Source: Streptosporangiales bacterium (GTDB taxonomy: Bacteria > Actinomycetota > Actinomycetes > Streptosporangiales > WHSR01). Taken from it: 61,391 nucleotides of DNA. A model generated the notes under the pieces. The model saw nothing but the letters and a program-made list of their open reading frames with translations, searched no databases and was not told the DNA's origin. The DNA is taken from contig WHSR01000019.1 of NCBI GenBank assembly GCA_009379995.1, positions 1-61,391 of the forward strand, in the 5' to 3' direction. Below are positions 45,798 to 53,579 of this stretch, in pieces. The position numbers and the translations under genes were made by a program. The first letter of the stretch is position 1. Each line of letters starts with the position of its first letter.

Positions 45798-46495
45798 CCG
45801 TAGGCGATGTGGTCGAGCAGAAGGCGGTGATGGTGGGAAAGGTGGACGGATAGCGCGGCGTCGTCCCGCTCGGCCAGGGCCGTGAAGATCGACGTGTGTA
45901 CGGCGACGATCTCGTCCCAGCTCGGCGCCGCGAGCCACTCCGGAACCTCGTCGCGCTCGACCCACCCCTCGTACACGTACTTCAGCACGGTGGTGTGCAC
46001 GCCCTCGAACAGGTCCGCGAGGTACCGGTTGCGCGAGGCCTTCGCTATAGCGATGTGGAAGGCGGTGTCCGCGACCATCCATGACGAGGTGCTGCCCTCC
46101 GAGGCCCTGATGTCGCGCAGGGACTTCTCCACCTCCGCGAGGTCTTCGCCGGCCCACACCCGCGCCGCCTCGTTGGCGCCCGCCGCCTCCAGCCAGTACC
46201 GAAGCTGCGCGAGCTGGTCGGCGGAGGAGGGCTCGAGGTCGAGCATGAGGTTGACCGAGGCGGTAACCATCGTGGCGGGTTTGCGCGCCACGAACGCGCC
46301 GGAGCCGGGCCGGATCTCGATGAGGCCCATCAGCGACAACGTGCGTAGCGCCTGGCTGACCGTCGGACGGCTCGCCCCGAGAACCTCCGCGAACTCCCGC
46401 TCGGACGGCAGCCGCGCGCCGGCACCCAGGTCGTTGTCGATGATGAACCGGCGGATGCGGTCGATCGCCGCGTCGACGACTCGGGTCGCCGACAC
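45773..46495 (-). CDS. GntR-family regulator, FadR/FCD type
   Basis: A 240-residue repressor. The winged helix is at residues 1-70 (RLPSEREFAEVLGASRPTVSQALRTL, then IEIRPGSGAFV) and an FCD ligand domain follows, with metal-type residues in TAFHIAIAKASRNRYL and the C-terminal HLSHHHRLL. It probably controls the transketolase/M24 operon it terminates and the divergent Liv operon; the TTAACCA repeats in the control region are candidate sites. GTG at 46495 is chosen as the only good start after the M24 stop; it lacks a clear ribosome site. Confidence 0.88.
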   Translation of the reverse strand: MSATRVVDAAIDRIRRFIIDNDLGAGARLPSEREFAEVLGASRPTVSQALRTLSLMGLIEIRPGSGAFVARKPATMVTASVNLMLDLEPSSADQLAQLRYWLEAAGANEAARVWAGEDLAEVEKSLRDIRASEGSTSSWMVADTAFHIAIAKASRNRYLADLFEGVHTTVLKYVYEGWVERDEVPEWLAAPSWDEIVAVHTSIFTALAERDDAALSVHLSHHHRLLLDHIAYGQAGTEKA

Positions 46496-46536
46496 CGGAC
46501 GCAGCCCGTGCGTGGAGGCCGAAGACCGTCGGCGAC

Positions 46537-47826
46537 TCAGAGCGTGACCCCGTTCCAGTACCTGGTACCCGCGACGAGGAGCTCGCCGGCGGGGAACCGC
46601 GTGATCACCTGCGGTCCCTCGCTGGTCACGTGCACCTCCTCCTCGATACGGGCCGCCGCGCTCCCGTCCTTTGTTGGCCAGTACGTCTCGACCGCGAAGA
46701 CCATGCCTTCCTCGATCTCGACGGGATGCTCGAACGAGTGGTAGCGGCTCATCAGCGGCTGCTCCCACACCGACAGCCCGACGCCGTGACAGTACTGGAG
46801 CCCGAAGGCTTCCTCCTCGTCGGCGAAGCCGAAGTCGCGTGCGGCCGGGAAGTGCCGGACGATCTGGTCGCTCGTCACGCCCGGTCGTACCTCGGCAATC
46901 GCGGCGTCCATGAACTCGCGCGCCCTAGCATATGCATCGCGTTGCGCCGGGCTCGCCGTGTCGACGTTCAGCGTGCGGTAGTAGCAGGTGCGGTAGCCCA
47001 TGTAGGAGTGGATGATGTCGAAGTACGCCGTGTCGCCGGGGCGCAGCAGCCGGTCGGAGAAGACGTGCGGATGCGGGCTGCACCGCTCGCCGGAGATGGC
47101 GTTGACGCACTCCACCTCCTCGGACCCGTTGGTGAACAGGAAGTGGTTGACCAGGGCCACCATGTCGCTTTCCCGCACCCCCGACCGGAGGTTGCGGTAG
47201 ATCTCGTCGTACGCCCCGTCCACCATCGCCGCGGCGTGGTCCAGCAGGGCCACCTCGTCGACCGTCTTGATGCGCCGGGCCCGTTGCATGACGCCCTGAC
47301 CGTTGACGACCCTCAGGTCCTCGGCCTCCAGCGCCCGCAGCACCGGCAGCTCGACGACGTCGACACCCACCGGATCGTCGGCGAGGCCGTGCTCCCGCAG
47401 GAGCTCCGCGGTCCGCCGTGCGTTGCCGCGCTCAACTCCGACCTCCTCGGGGATGGCGCCCCGCCAGCTCGACAGCCCAGCCCGCCAGCTCGACCGCGGC
47501 AGCCACGGCGCATACGTCTGATGCTGACGCGCGGCCGAGCCGATGTCCCACAGGATCGGGTCCCGCCCACGCATGAGCAGGACGCAGCGGAACAGCTTGT
47601 CGCGGGCCCAGTTTCCGATATGACCAGCCGTCGTGTAACGGACGTTGTTCATGTCGAACAGCAGCAGGGAGCCGAGCTCGGACTCCTCCAGGACGGCGTG
47701 GGCCCGGGCGAGGCGCTGCGCCCGCAGCCGCGCGAAGTCGACGCGGCTCTCCCAGTCGACGCCCAACACGGCGCCGGGGGACGCGACCGGCGTGTCGAGT
47801 GTGGTTCCGCGAGCGGTTTGGGACAT
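46537..47826 (-). CDS. M24-fold (creatinase/prolidase-like) protein with an altered metal site
   Basis: A 429-residue pita-bread-fold protein with an N-terminal creatinase-type domain (FDMNNVRYTTAGHIGNWARDKL). In the catalytic domain the first metal Asp is present in AYFDIIHSYMGYRTCYYRT, but eleven residues later, where the second Asp must be, there is Cys. The His (YCHGVGLSVWEQP) and both Glu positions (FAVETYW, EEEVHV) remain. Classical peptidase chemistry is therefore doubtful; creatinase or DMSP-lyase-like relatives also work with altered sites. It lies in an operon with the split transketolase (37 bp gap), so a carbon or C-N bond cleavage in a catabolic route is likely. Confidence 0.87.
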   Translation of the reverse strand: MSQTARGTTLDTPVASPGAVLGVDWESRVDFARLRAQRLARAHAVLEESELGSLLLFDMNNVRYTTAGHIGNWARDKLFRCVLLMRGRDPILWDIGSAARQHQTYAPWLPRSSWRAGLSSWRGAIPEEVGVERGNARRTAELLREHGLADDPVGVDVVELPVLRALEAEDLRVVNGQGVMQRARRIKTVDEVALLDHAAAMVDGAYDEIYRNLRSGVRESDMVALVNHFLFTNGSEEVECVNAISGERCSPHPHVFSDRLLRPGDTAYFDIIHSYMGYRTCYYRTLNVDTASPAQRDAYARAREFMDAAIAEVRPGVTSDQIVRHFPAARDFGFADEEEAFGLQYCHGVGLSVWEQPLMSRYHSFEHPVEIEEGMVFAVETYWPTKDGSAAARIEEEVHVTSEGPQVITRFPAGELLVAGTRYWNGVTL

Positions 47827-47863
47827 GGTGTGCTCCTAGACAGGGCCGGCATGACGGGGCTGG

Positions 47864-48865
47864 CTAGACGGGGCCGAGGTTTCCCGACGGCTCACGGACC
47901 GTCTCCGCACGCGGCGGCTCGCCGGGAAGGTCGAGGAGCTCCCAGGCCCTTGCCACCACGTCGGAGACGTCGAGGCCGTACCGGGCGAACAGGTGGGCGG
48001 CCGAGCCACCCTCGGCGTAGGTGTCCCGCACGCCGACTCGGCGAAGCGGCCTTCCGAGGCCGGCCTCGGCGAGGGCCTCGGCCACCGCGGAGCCGAGACC
48101 GCCGACGATCGAATGGTTCTCCGCGACCACCGTCGCGCGGGTATGCGCGCAGGCGGCCAGCACCGTCGCCGCGTCGAGCGGTTTGACGACGGGGACGTGC
48201 ACCACCGAGGTCGAGACGCCGCGCCCGGCGAGGACGTCGGCGGCGGCGAGCGAGGCCGGCAGCATCATCCCGGCCGTGACCACCGTCAGGTCGTGGCCCT
48301 CGCGCAGCACTTGGGCCCGGTCGAGGAGCAGTCGGTGGTCATCATCGAAGATCACCGGGATCTCGCCGCGTTTCAGCCGCAGGTACGCCGGACCGGGCAG
48401 GTCGGCGAGGGCGAACACCGCCTGCCGGATCTCGGTGGCGTCGGCCACGTCGAGGACCGTCATGTTCGGGACCGCCCGCATCAGCGCCACGTCGTCGACT
48501 GCCTGGTGGCTCGGACCGCCCGGGCTGGACAGGCCGGGCATGAAACCCACCAGGCGCACCGGCAGCCGCGGATACCCGACAGCCATGGCCACCTGGTCGA
48601 ACGGCCTGCGGGTGCAGAACACGCCGAACGTTGGCACGAAGACCGTGAACCCGTCCCGGGCGAGCCCGCCGGCGATGCCCACCATGTTCTGCTCGGCCAT
48701 TCCCACGTTGAAGAAACGCTCCGGAAAGGTGTCGCGGAACAGGTCGACCTCGGTCTGCCGGGTCAGGTCGCCGCTGAGACAAACCACGTCGTCGCGGGCC
48801 GCGGCGAGATCGACGAGCGCCCGCCCGAACGGCTTCGTCACGACGGGATAGGGCGGGTCACCCAC
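47864..48865 (-). CDS. Transketolase, C-terminal subunit
   Basis: A 333-residue subunit with the pyrimidine-binding Glu in VGMAEQNMVGIAGGLA, a conserved ASPGGPSHQ-like segment (LSSPGGPSHQAVDDVALMR) and the C-terminal transketolase domain (ENHSIVGGLGSAVAEALAE). It joins the N-terminal subunit to make a ThDP-dependent two-carbon transferase. GTG at 48865 overlaps the partner's stop, showing tight coupling. Split transketolases often act in specialised sugar routes rather than the main pentose phosphate path. Confidence 0.92.
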   Translation of the reverse strand: MGDPPYPVVTKPFGRALVDLAAARDDVVCLSGDLTRQTEVDLFRDTFPERFFNVGMAEQNMVGIAGGLARDGFTVFVPTFGVFCTRRPFDQVAMAVGYPRLPVRLVGFMPGLSSPGGPSHQAVDDVALMRAVPNMTVLDVADATEIRQAVFALADLPGPAYLRLKRGEIPVIFDDDHRLLLDRAQVLREGHDLTVVTAGMMLPASLAAADVLAGRGVSTSVVHVPVVKPLDAATVLAACAHTRATVVAENHSIVGGLGSAVAEALAEAGLGRPLRRVGVRDTYAEGGSAAHLFARYGLDVSDVVARAWELLDLPGEPPRAETVREPSGNLGPV

Positions 48866-49691
48866 GGATGGCCTCCTCCAGTTCGGCAACTGCTTGCTCC
48901 ACGAGTTCCGGGGTGAGCTTCACGAAGTGCGCGTCCGCCCCGCCCGGCAGACAGGTGATGCCGCCCAGCGCGTTGGTGCGGGCCACCACCACCGCCGGAC
49001 CGGCGGCCGAGCGGGCCCGCCCGAGCGCGGCCGACACCATGGCGACGTCGTGCCCGTCGACCTCCTCGGCGTGCCACCCGAAGGCCTGCCACTTGGCGGT
49101 GACCGGCTCGACGGTGGTGACGTCGCTGACCGGTCCGTCGACCTGGGAGTTGTTGCAGTCGAGCAGCACCACCAGGTTCGCCAGTCCGTGGTGGGCCGCG
49201 AACATCGCCGCCTCCCACAGCTGGCCCTCCTCCATCTCGCCGTCGCTCACGAACGCGTAGACGGTGCGGTCCTCGGCCCGCAGCCGGGCCGCCAGCGCGA
49301 GGCCGATCGCGCCGGAGAGCCCTTGCCCGAGAGAGCCGCAAGTCAGGTCGACGACCGGCGTCCGCTCGGTGCCGATCGCTTCCAGCGCCGAGTCGTCGTC
49401 GCCGTACGTGGCGAGCTGCTCCTCGGTGAGCATCCCGAGGTCGACGGCGGCAGCGTAGGCGGCTATCACGTAGTGCGCCGGCGATAGGACGAACCGGTCG
49501 ATACCGGAGCGTAGGTGCTCGGTGAACAGCACGGCCATCAGCTCGGCCGAGGACAGGGCCTGGCCGAGGTAACCGAACCCCTGCTTGCCGACCATGCGGA
49601 CCGCGCGGAGGCGAATCCGGGCGGCGGCGCGGCGGGCGGTCTCGTGCTCCGGGCGGAGAACGCCGCGCGCCTGATCATCGGTTCCCTGCAT
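48858..49691 (-). CDS. Transketolase, N-terminal subunit
   Basis: A 277-residue ThDP-binding subunit. The diphosphate/Mg motif runs from SDGEMEEGQLWEA to LLDCNNSQVDG (a GDG-N26-NN type site with Ser in place of the first Gly), preceded by the His-rich HYVIAAYAA and the GSLGQGLSGAIGLA loop. The enzyme moves a ketol group between sugar phosphates or analogous substrates. ATG at 49691 follows GGGGAGG. First gene of the leftward operon facing the Liv transporter. Confidence 0.92.
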   Translation of the reverse strand: MQGTDDQARGVLRPEHETARRAAARIRLRAVRMVGKQGFGYLGQALSSAELMAVLFTEHLRSGIDRFVLSPAHYVIAAYAAAVDLGMLTEEQLATYGDDDSALEAIGTERTPVVDLTCGSLGQGLSGAIGLALAARLRAEDRTVYAFVSDGEMEEGQLWEAAMFAAHHGLANLVVLLDCNNSQVDGPVSDVTTVEPVTAKWQAFGWHAEEVDGHDVAMVSAALGRARSAAGPAVVVARTNALGGITCLPGGADAHFVKLTPELVEQAVAELEEAIRG

Positions 49692-49750
49692 GGCGTCCTC
49701 CCCGACCGACGCGCTTGGACCATTGACGTGCACCGCAGGTCTGCGGCAAA

Positions 49751-49842
49751 GTGGCTAAGCCAGTTAACCAGAATTAACCACGGAAGCCTACTCGTCAAGG
49801 CGTGCTTCCCAGCGCTTGCAGGTGCTTGTCGGTGCTTGCCAG
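49751..49842. promoter_or_regulatory. Control region between the transketolase and Liv operons: operator repeats
   Basis: Two TTAACCA copies (49764-49770 and 49774-49780) are ten bases apart, with GTGGCTAA (49751-49758) inverted against TTAACCAC (49774-49781), 7 of 8 matching. Then four 10-base units at 49803-49842 read TGCTTCCCAG, CGCTTGCAGG, TGCTTGTCGG and TGCTTGCCAG. The exact 10-bp phasing puts each unit on the same face of the helix. Good candidates for GntR-regulator binding. Confidence 0.6.
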
Positions 49843-49849
49843 CCGAGGG

Positions 49850-49904
49850 TTGACCCGCTGAAATGAACGCTTCTAGCGTGCAACGTTGACTGCAATCGGT
49901 TGCA
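49850..49904 (+). promoter_or_regulatory. Liv-operon promoter with LacI-type palindrome
   Basis: TTGACC (49850-49855) and TAGCGT (49874-49879) are 18 bp apart and could be -35 and -10. TGCAATCGGTTGCA (49891-49904), a palindrome of the LacI-operator type, would fall just after the start of transcription and 18 bp before the ATG, where a repressor would block transcription. No LacI-family gene is in the window. Confidence 0.5.
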
Positions 49905-49922
49905 GCATCAGGAAGGTGGGCC

Positions 49923-51149
49923 ATGGGACCCCGGAAAAGCGCTCGCCTGCTCGTGTCCGCGCTCGCCGCGCTGACGCTTCTCGCCGCTTCCTGCGCCACG
50001 GGTGACGACACCGGCTCGGAGAGCCCCAACGAGCCGATCATCGTGGGCGGCACGCTGGGGCTGTCCGGCGACTACGCCACCTCGTCGGCTGCCTACAAGG
50101 CCGCCTACGACTTCTGGGTGAACAAGGTCAACAGCGAGGGCGGCCTCCTCGGCCGGAAGGTCAAGCTGATCATCTACGACGACGAGAGCAACCCCACCAC
50201 GGCGCAGCAGCTCTACCAGAGGCTCATCAACGAAGACGGCGCGGATCTGCTGCTCGCGCCCTACTCAACGCAGGTGGGCGGCGCGATCGTCCCGATCACC
50301 GAGCGGGCCGGCAAGGTGCTGTGGGACGGCGGGTTCGTCAGCCAGGAGCTGCACGCGCGCAACAAGATGATCGTCACGTCCTGGCCCTATCAGGACCACC
50401 AGTACGGCAGGCCGTTGTTCGAGTACTTCAAGACCCTGCCGGCCGGCGAGCGACCCAAGAGCCTCGCCCTGGTGACCGCCCAAAACCCCTTCACTCTGGT
50501 CGTCCGCACCGGCTACGAGGGCAAGGAGGGTGTGCTCAACTACGCGAAGCAGGCCGGCATGCGGGTCGTCTTCGACGAGGAGTACGACCAGAAGGCGACG
50601 GACGTGACCGGCCTGATCCAGAAGGCCAAGGCGACCAATCCCGACGTGTTCATCGCGCTGAGCCTGCCCAACGACGGCGCGCTGATCGCCAAGACGGTGC
50701 ATCAGCAGAAGTTCCAGCCGGACTTCTACTGCTCCTGTGGTTCGCAGGTCACCACCCTCCCGACCTGGCGAGACCTGGGCGAGGCCGGCAACAACGTGAT
50801 GTCCACAACCACGGCCTGGCCTACCCAGGACAATCCCGGGCTGGAGGAGTTGGCCCAGCACCTGGAAGAGAAGCTCGACTACCAGGAGATGCCCGCATAT
50901 GGCGCCGGCGGGCTCGCCATCCTGCAGGTGATGGAGCAGGCCGTCGAGGGAACGGCGTCGCTCGACCAGACGCGGCTGCGGAACTACCTGAACGGCAGGA
51001 CGTTCGACACCGCCGTCGGCGAGCTCCGGTACAACCCCGACGGGACGCTGGCGTTCGGCGCGTTGCTCACCCAATTCCAGGATGACCACAACGAGATCAT
51101 CTGGCCGGAGGAGGAGGCGACGGGCAAGGCGCGGGTGCCGCTGCGGTGA
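49923..51149 (+). CDS. Liv-type ABC transporter substrate-binding lipoprotein
   Basis: A 408-residue type I periplasmic-binding-fold protein. Lipobox LAASC is at residues 20-24, then the usual IIVGGTLGLSGDYATSSAAY opening and VNKVNSEGGLLGRKVKLI. The family binds branched-chain amino acids, but many members take amides, aromatic acids, urea or other organics, and the flanking catabolic genes suggest a non-amino-acid ligand. ATG at 49923 has AGGAAGG upstream. First gene of a seven-gene rightward operon. Confidence 0.9.
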   Translation: MGPRKSARLLVSALAALTLLAASCATGDDTGSESPNEPIIVGGTLGLSGDYATSSAAYKAAYDFWVNKVNSEGGLLGRKVKLIIYDDESNPTTAQQLYQRLINEDGADLLLAPYSTQVGGAIVPITERAGKVLWDGGFVSQELHARNKMIVTSWPYQDHQYGRPLFEYFKTLPAGERPKSLALVTAQNPFTLVVRTGYEGKEGVLNYAKQAGMRVVFDEEYDQKATDVTGLIQKAKATNPDVFIALSLPNDGALIAKTVHQQKFQPDFYCSCGSQVTTLPTWRDLGEAGNNVMSTTTAWPTQDNPGLEELAQHLEEKLDYQEMPAYGAGGLAILQVMEQAVEGTASLDQTRLRNYLNGRTFDTAVGELRYNPDGTLAFGALLTQFQDDHNEIIWPEEEATGKARVPLR

Positions 51150-51874
51150 CTCAGGGTCTCGTCGCGGCCGGGCTGAGCAAACGGTTCGGCGGCCACCGGG
51201 CCGTACGGGAGGCGTCGTTCCGGGTGCCGCCGGGCACCATCGTGGGGCTCATCGGCCCGAACGGCTCCGGCAAGACAACGACGCTCAACCTGCTCAACGG
51301 GGTCCTCCGCCCGGACGCCGGCTCCATCACCGTGGACGGCGTCGAGCTGGCGGGTCGATCGAGCCGGGAGTTCGTACGCCGTGGAATCACCCGGACGTTC
51401 CAGACGACGCGAGTGTTCTCCACGGTGACGGCGCTGGAGAACCTGCTCATCCCCACCCTGCACACCCGGCTGGCGCGCCGGGAGCTGCACCGCAGGGCGG
51501 AGGGGCTGCTGGAGTTCGCCGGCCTGTCGGCGCACCGCGACACCGCCGCGAGCGAGCTGTCCGGTGGACAGCAGAAGCTGCTGGAGTTCGTACGGGCCCT
51601 GATGACGGGACCGAACACGGTGCTCATGGACGAGCCGTTCGCCGGCGTGCATCCGAGCCTGAAGGAAACCATGCGCGAGCGCATCCGGCAGCGCAACGAG
51701 GAGGGAACGTCCTTCGTGGTGGTAAGCCACGAGATCCCCGACCTCATGCGGCTGTCCGACGAGGTGGTGTGCATGAGCGACGGCGCGGTGATCTGCCACG
51801 GCTCTCCGCAGGAGGTGTCGGAGGACACCAGGGTCATCGAGGCCTACCTCGGCGCCGCCGGGAGGGCGTCATGA
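51146..51874 (+). CDS. livG: Liv-type ABC ATPase (LivG class)
   Basis: A 242-residue ATPase: Walker A LIGPNGSGKTTTL near residue 33, Q-loop FQTTRVFSTVTALENLL, signature SELSGGQQKLLEF, Walker B NTVLMDEPFAGV, H-switch VVSHEIPDL. GTG start overlaps the binding-protein stop (GTGA), and its own stop overlaps the next start (ATGA). It pairs with the LivF-class ATPase to drive the two permeases. Confidence 0.93.
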   Translation: MTQGLVAAGLSKRFGGHRAVREASFRVPPGTIVGLIGPNGSGKTTTLNLLNGVLRPDAGSITVDGVELAGRSSREFVRRGITRTFQTTRVFSTVTALENLLIPTLHTRLARRELHRRAEGLLEFAGLSAHRDTAASELSGGQQKLLEFVRALMTGPNTVLMDEPFAGVHPSLKETMRERIRQRNEEGTSFVVVSHEIPDLMRLSDEVVCMSDGAVICHGSPQEVSEDTRVIEAYLGAAGRAS

Positions 51875-52593
51875 GCGCCGGGCTATCCCTCGTGGACGCC
51901 TCCGCCGGTTACTTCGGCCACGACCTGGTCCTGGACGGCGTGCGGCTGCATGCGCCGCCCGGGTGGGTGACCGCGGTGCTGGGACCGAACGGCTCCGGCA
52001 AGTCCACCGCGCTGCGCGTGCTGTACGGGTTCCTCCGTCCCCGGGAGGGCCGGGTGGTGCTGGACGACCGGGACATCACCGACACGCCGGTCGACGAACG
52101 GACCGGGCTCGGCGTCGCGTTCCTGCCGCAGGGCCGGTCGGTGTTCCCGCGGCTCACCGTGGAGGAGAACCTCCGGCTGGGCGCCTGGAGCCTGCGCCGG
52201 GACAGGCGCCGGCTGAACGAGGCGGTGGACCGGATGTTCGACCGGTACCCCTTGCTCGTACCGCTGCGCGCCAAGCCGGCCGGTGGGCTGTCCGGCGGTC
52301 AGGCGCGGCTGCTGGAGTTCGGTCGCACCCTCGTGCTCGATCCGCGCATCGTGCTCGTCGACGAACCATCCGTCGGCCTGTCCCCGGCGCTGGTCGACGA
52401 GGTGTACGAGGAGCTGGGCAAGCTCAAGGACGAGGGCCGCGCGATCCTGCTGGTGGACCAGAACATCAAGGCCGCCGTCGGGCTCGCCGACTACGTCTAC
52501 ACGCTCGCCTACGGGCGCAACCACCTGGAGGGCGAACGGCAGCGGTTCGGCGACCAACTCGACCAGCTCATCAAGGAATGGCTGCAGCTGTGA
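51871..52593 (+). CDS. livF: Liv-type ABC ATPase (LivF class)
   Basis: A 240-residue ATPase: Walker A VLGPNGSGKSTAL, Q-loop FLPQGRSVFPRLTVEENL, signature GGLSGGQARLLEFGRTL, Walker B RIVLVDEPSVGLSP, and a Gln-type switch LLVDQNIKAA, which is usual in LivF. ATG at 51871 overlaps the LivG stop. A strong hairpin follows 18 bp after the stop and before the first permease gene. Confidence 0.93.
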   Translation: MSAGLSLVDASAGYFGHDLVLDGVRLHAPPGWVTAVLGPNGSGKSTALRVLYGFLRPREGRVVLDDRDITDTPVDERTGLGVAFLPQGRSVFPRLTVEENLRLGAWSLRRDRRRLNEAVDRMFDRYPLLVPLRAKPAGGLSGGQARLLEFGRTLVLDPRIVLVDEPSVGLSPALVDEVYEELGKLKDEGRAILLVDQNIKAAVGLADYVYTLAYGRNHLEGERQRFGDQLDQLIKEWLQL

Positions 52594-52611
52594 GTGCTCC
52601 GGTCATGATCC

Positions 52612-52684
52612 CCCACGCCGAGATCTATGTTGCGGGGGGTCCAAACCCGGCAAATCGGTCCCACAACATAGATCTCGGCGTGGG
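52612..52684. repeat. Strong hairpin inside the Liv operon (second repeat type)
   Basis: CCCACGCCGAGATCTATGTTG (52612-52632) and its perfect complement (52664-52684) enclose 31 bases that themselves contain GGGGGG and GGTCCC-like runs. It is unrelated in sequence to the other inverted repeats. It lies between the ATPase genes and the permease genes of one operon, 15 bp before the permease start, where it could act as a partial terminator or RNA-stability barrier. Confidence 0.85.
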
Positions 52685-52699
52685 AGGGGAGGGCAGCGC

Positions 52700-53578
52700 A
52701 TGACGCTCGACCAGTTCGTGCAGGCCCTGGTGAGCGGCGCGCTGCTGGGCACGGTGTACGCCGCGCTCGCGCTCGGGCTCAGCCTGGTGCTGGGCGTCCT
52801 CGGCATCATCAACGTCGCGCACAGCGCGTTGCTCATCTTCGCGTCCCTGATGACCTGGCAGCTCGTCAACGCCTGGGGCCTCGACCCGTTCCTCGCGTTG
52901 GTCGTGGTCGTGGTCCTGCTGTTCGCCGTCGGCGGCGGCATCGAGCGCACGCTGGTGCGGAAGCTGGCCCGGGAATCCGACCTGACCGTGCTGCTCGTCT
53001 TCTTCGGCCTGATGGTCATCGTGGAGAGCGTCGCGATTCTCCGGTTCAGCACGGACACCTACAGTGTGTCCCCCGGCTACCTCGCCGGGACCGTTTCCCT
53101 CGGCCCGGCCAACGTCCCGATCCCCCGTCTGGTCGGCGCGGGGCTGACGCTCGCCCTCATGGTGGGGCTGCACCTCTTTCTCACCAGAACGCTCACCGGC
53201 ACGGCGATCCGGGCGATCGCGCAGAACCGTGACGTCGCGTCCCTGGTGGGAATCCGGGTGAGCCGGCTGCGGGCGTACGTCTTCGCCGGCGGCGTCGCCC
53301 TCGCCGGCTTCGGCGGGGTGGTGCTCTCGTTCAACGTGCCGTTCAGCCCACAGGAGCACGTGCGCTGGCTTGCCTGGGCGTTCCTGCTCGTCATCGTCGG
53401 CGGGCTGGGCAGCGTCCTGAACACGCTGCTCGCCGGGCTGCTGCTGGGGATCGCCGAGTCGCTGGCGGGCACGATCATCCCGTTCCGTTACGTCTACCTC
53501 GCCGTGTACGCGCTGCTGGTCGTCGCCCTCGTGGTGCGCAACCAGGGGCTCCGGGGCACGGCGACCCGGACGGTGTGA
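52700..53578 (+). CDS. livH: Liv-type permease (LivH class)
   Basis: A 292-residue membrane protein with about eight helices. The opening LVSGALLGTVYAALALGLSLVLGVLGIINVAH and the IRAIAQNRDVASLVGI loop are LivH hallmarks. It forms half of the importer channel with the LivM-class protein. ATG at 52700 is the family start, with GGGAGGGGAGGG upstream; the frame stays open to the left only as an out-of-frame reading of the LivF gene. Confidence 0.92.
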   Translation: MTLDQFVQALVSGALLGTVYAALALGLSLVLGVLGIINVAHSALLIFASLMTWQLVNAWGLDPFLALVVVVVLLFAVGGGIERTLVRKLARESDLTVLLVFFGLMVIVESVAILRFSTDTYSVSPGYLAGTVSLGPANVPIPRLVGAGLTLALMVGLHLFLTRTLTGTAIRAIAQNRDVASLVGIRVSRLRAYVFAGGVALAGFGGVVLSFNVPFSPQEHVRWLAWAFLLVIVGGLGSVLNTLLAGLLLGIAESLAGTIIPFRYVYLAVYALLVVALVVRNQGLRGTATRTV

Positions 53579-53579
53579 G

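Noticed and set aside
49803..49842. CRISPR or replication iterons
   Set aside because: Units are only 10 bp with no spacers, and no cas or replication genes are nearby; more likely operator repeats.
52283..52699. Upstream extension of the LivH permease frame
   Set aside because: It reads the LivF gene in another frame and passes through the hairpin; the family start is at 52700.
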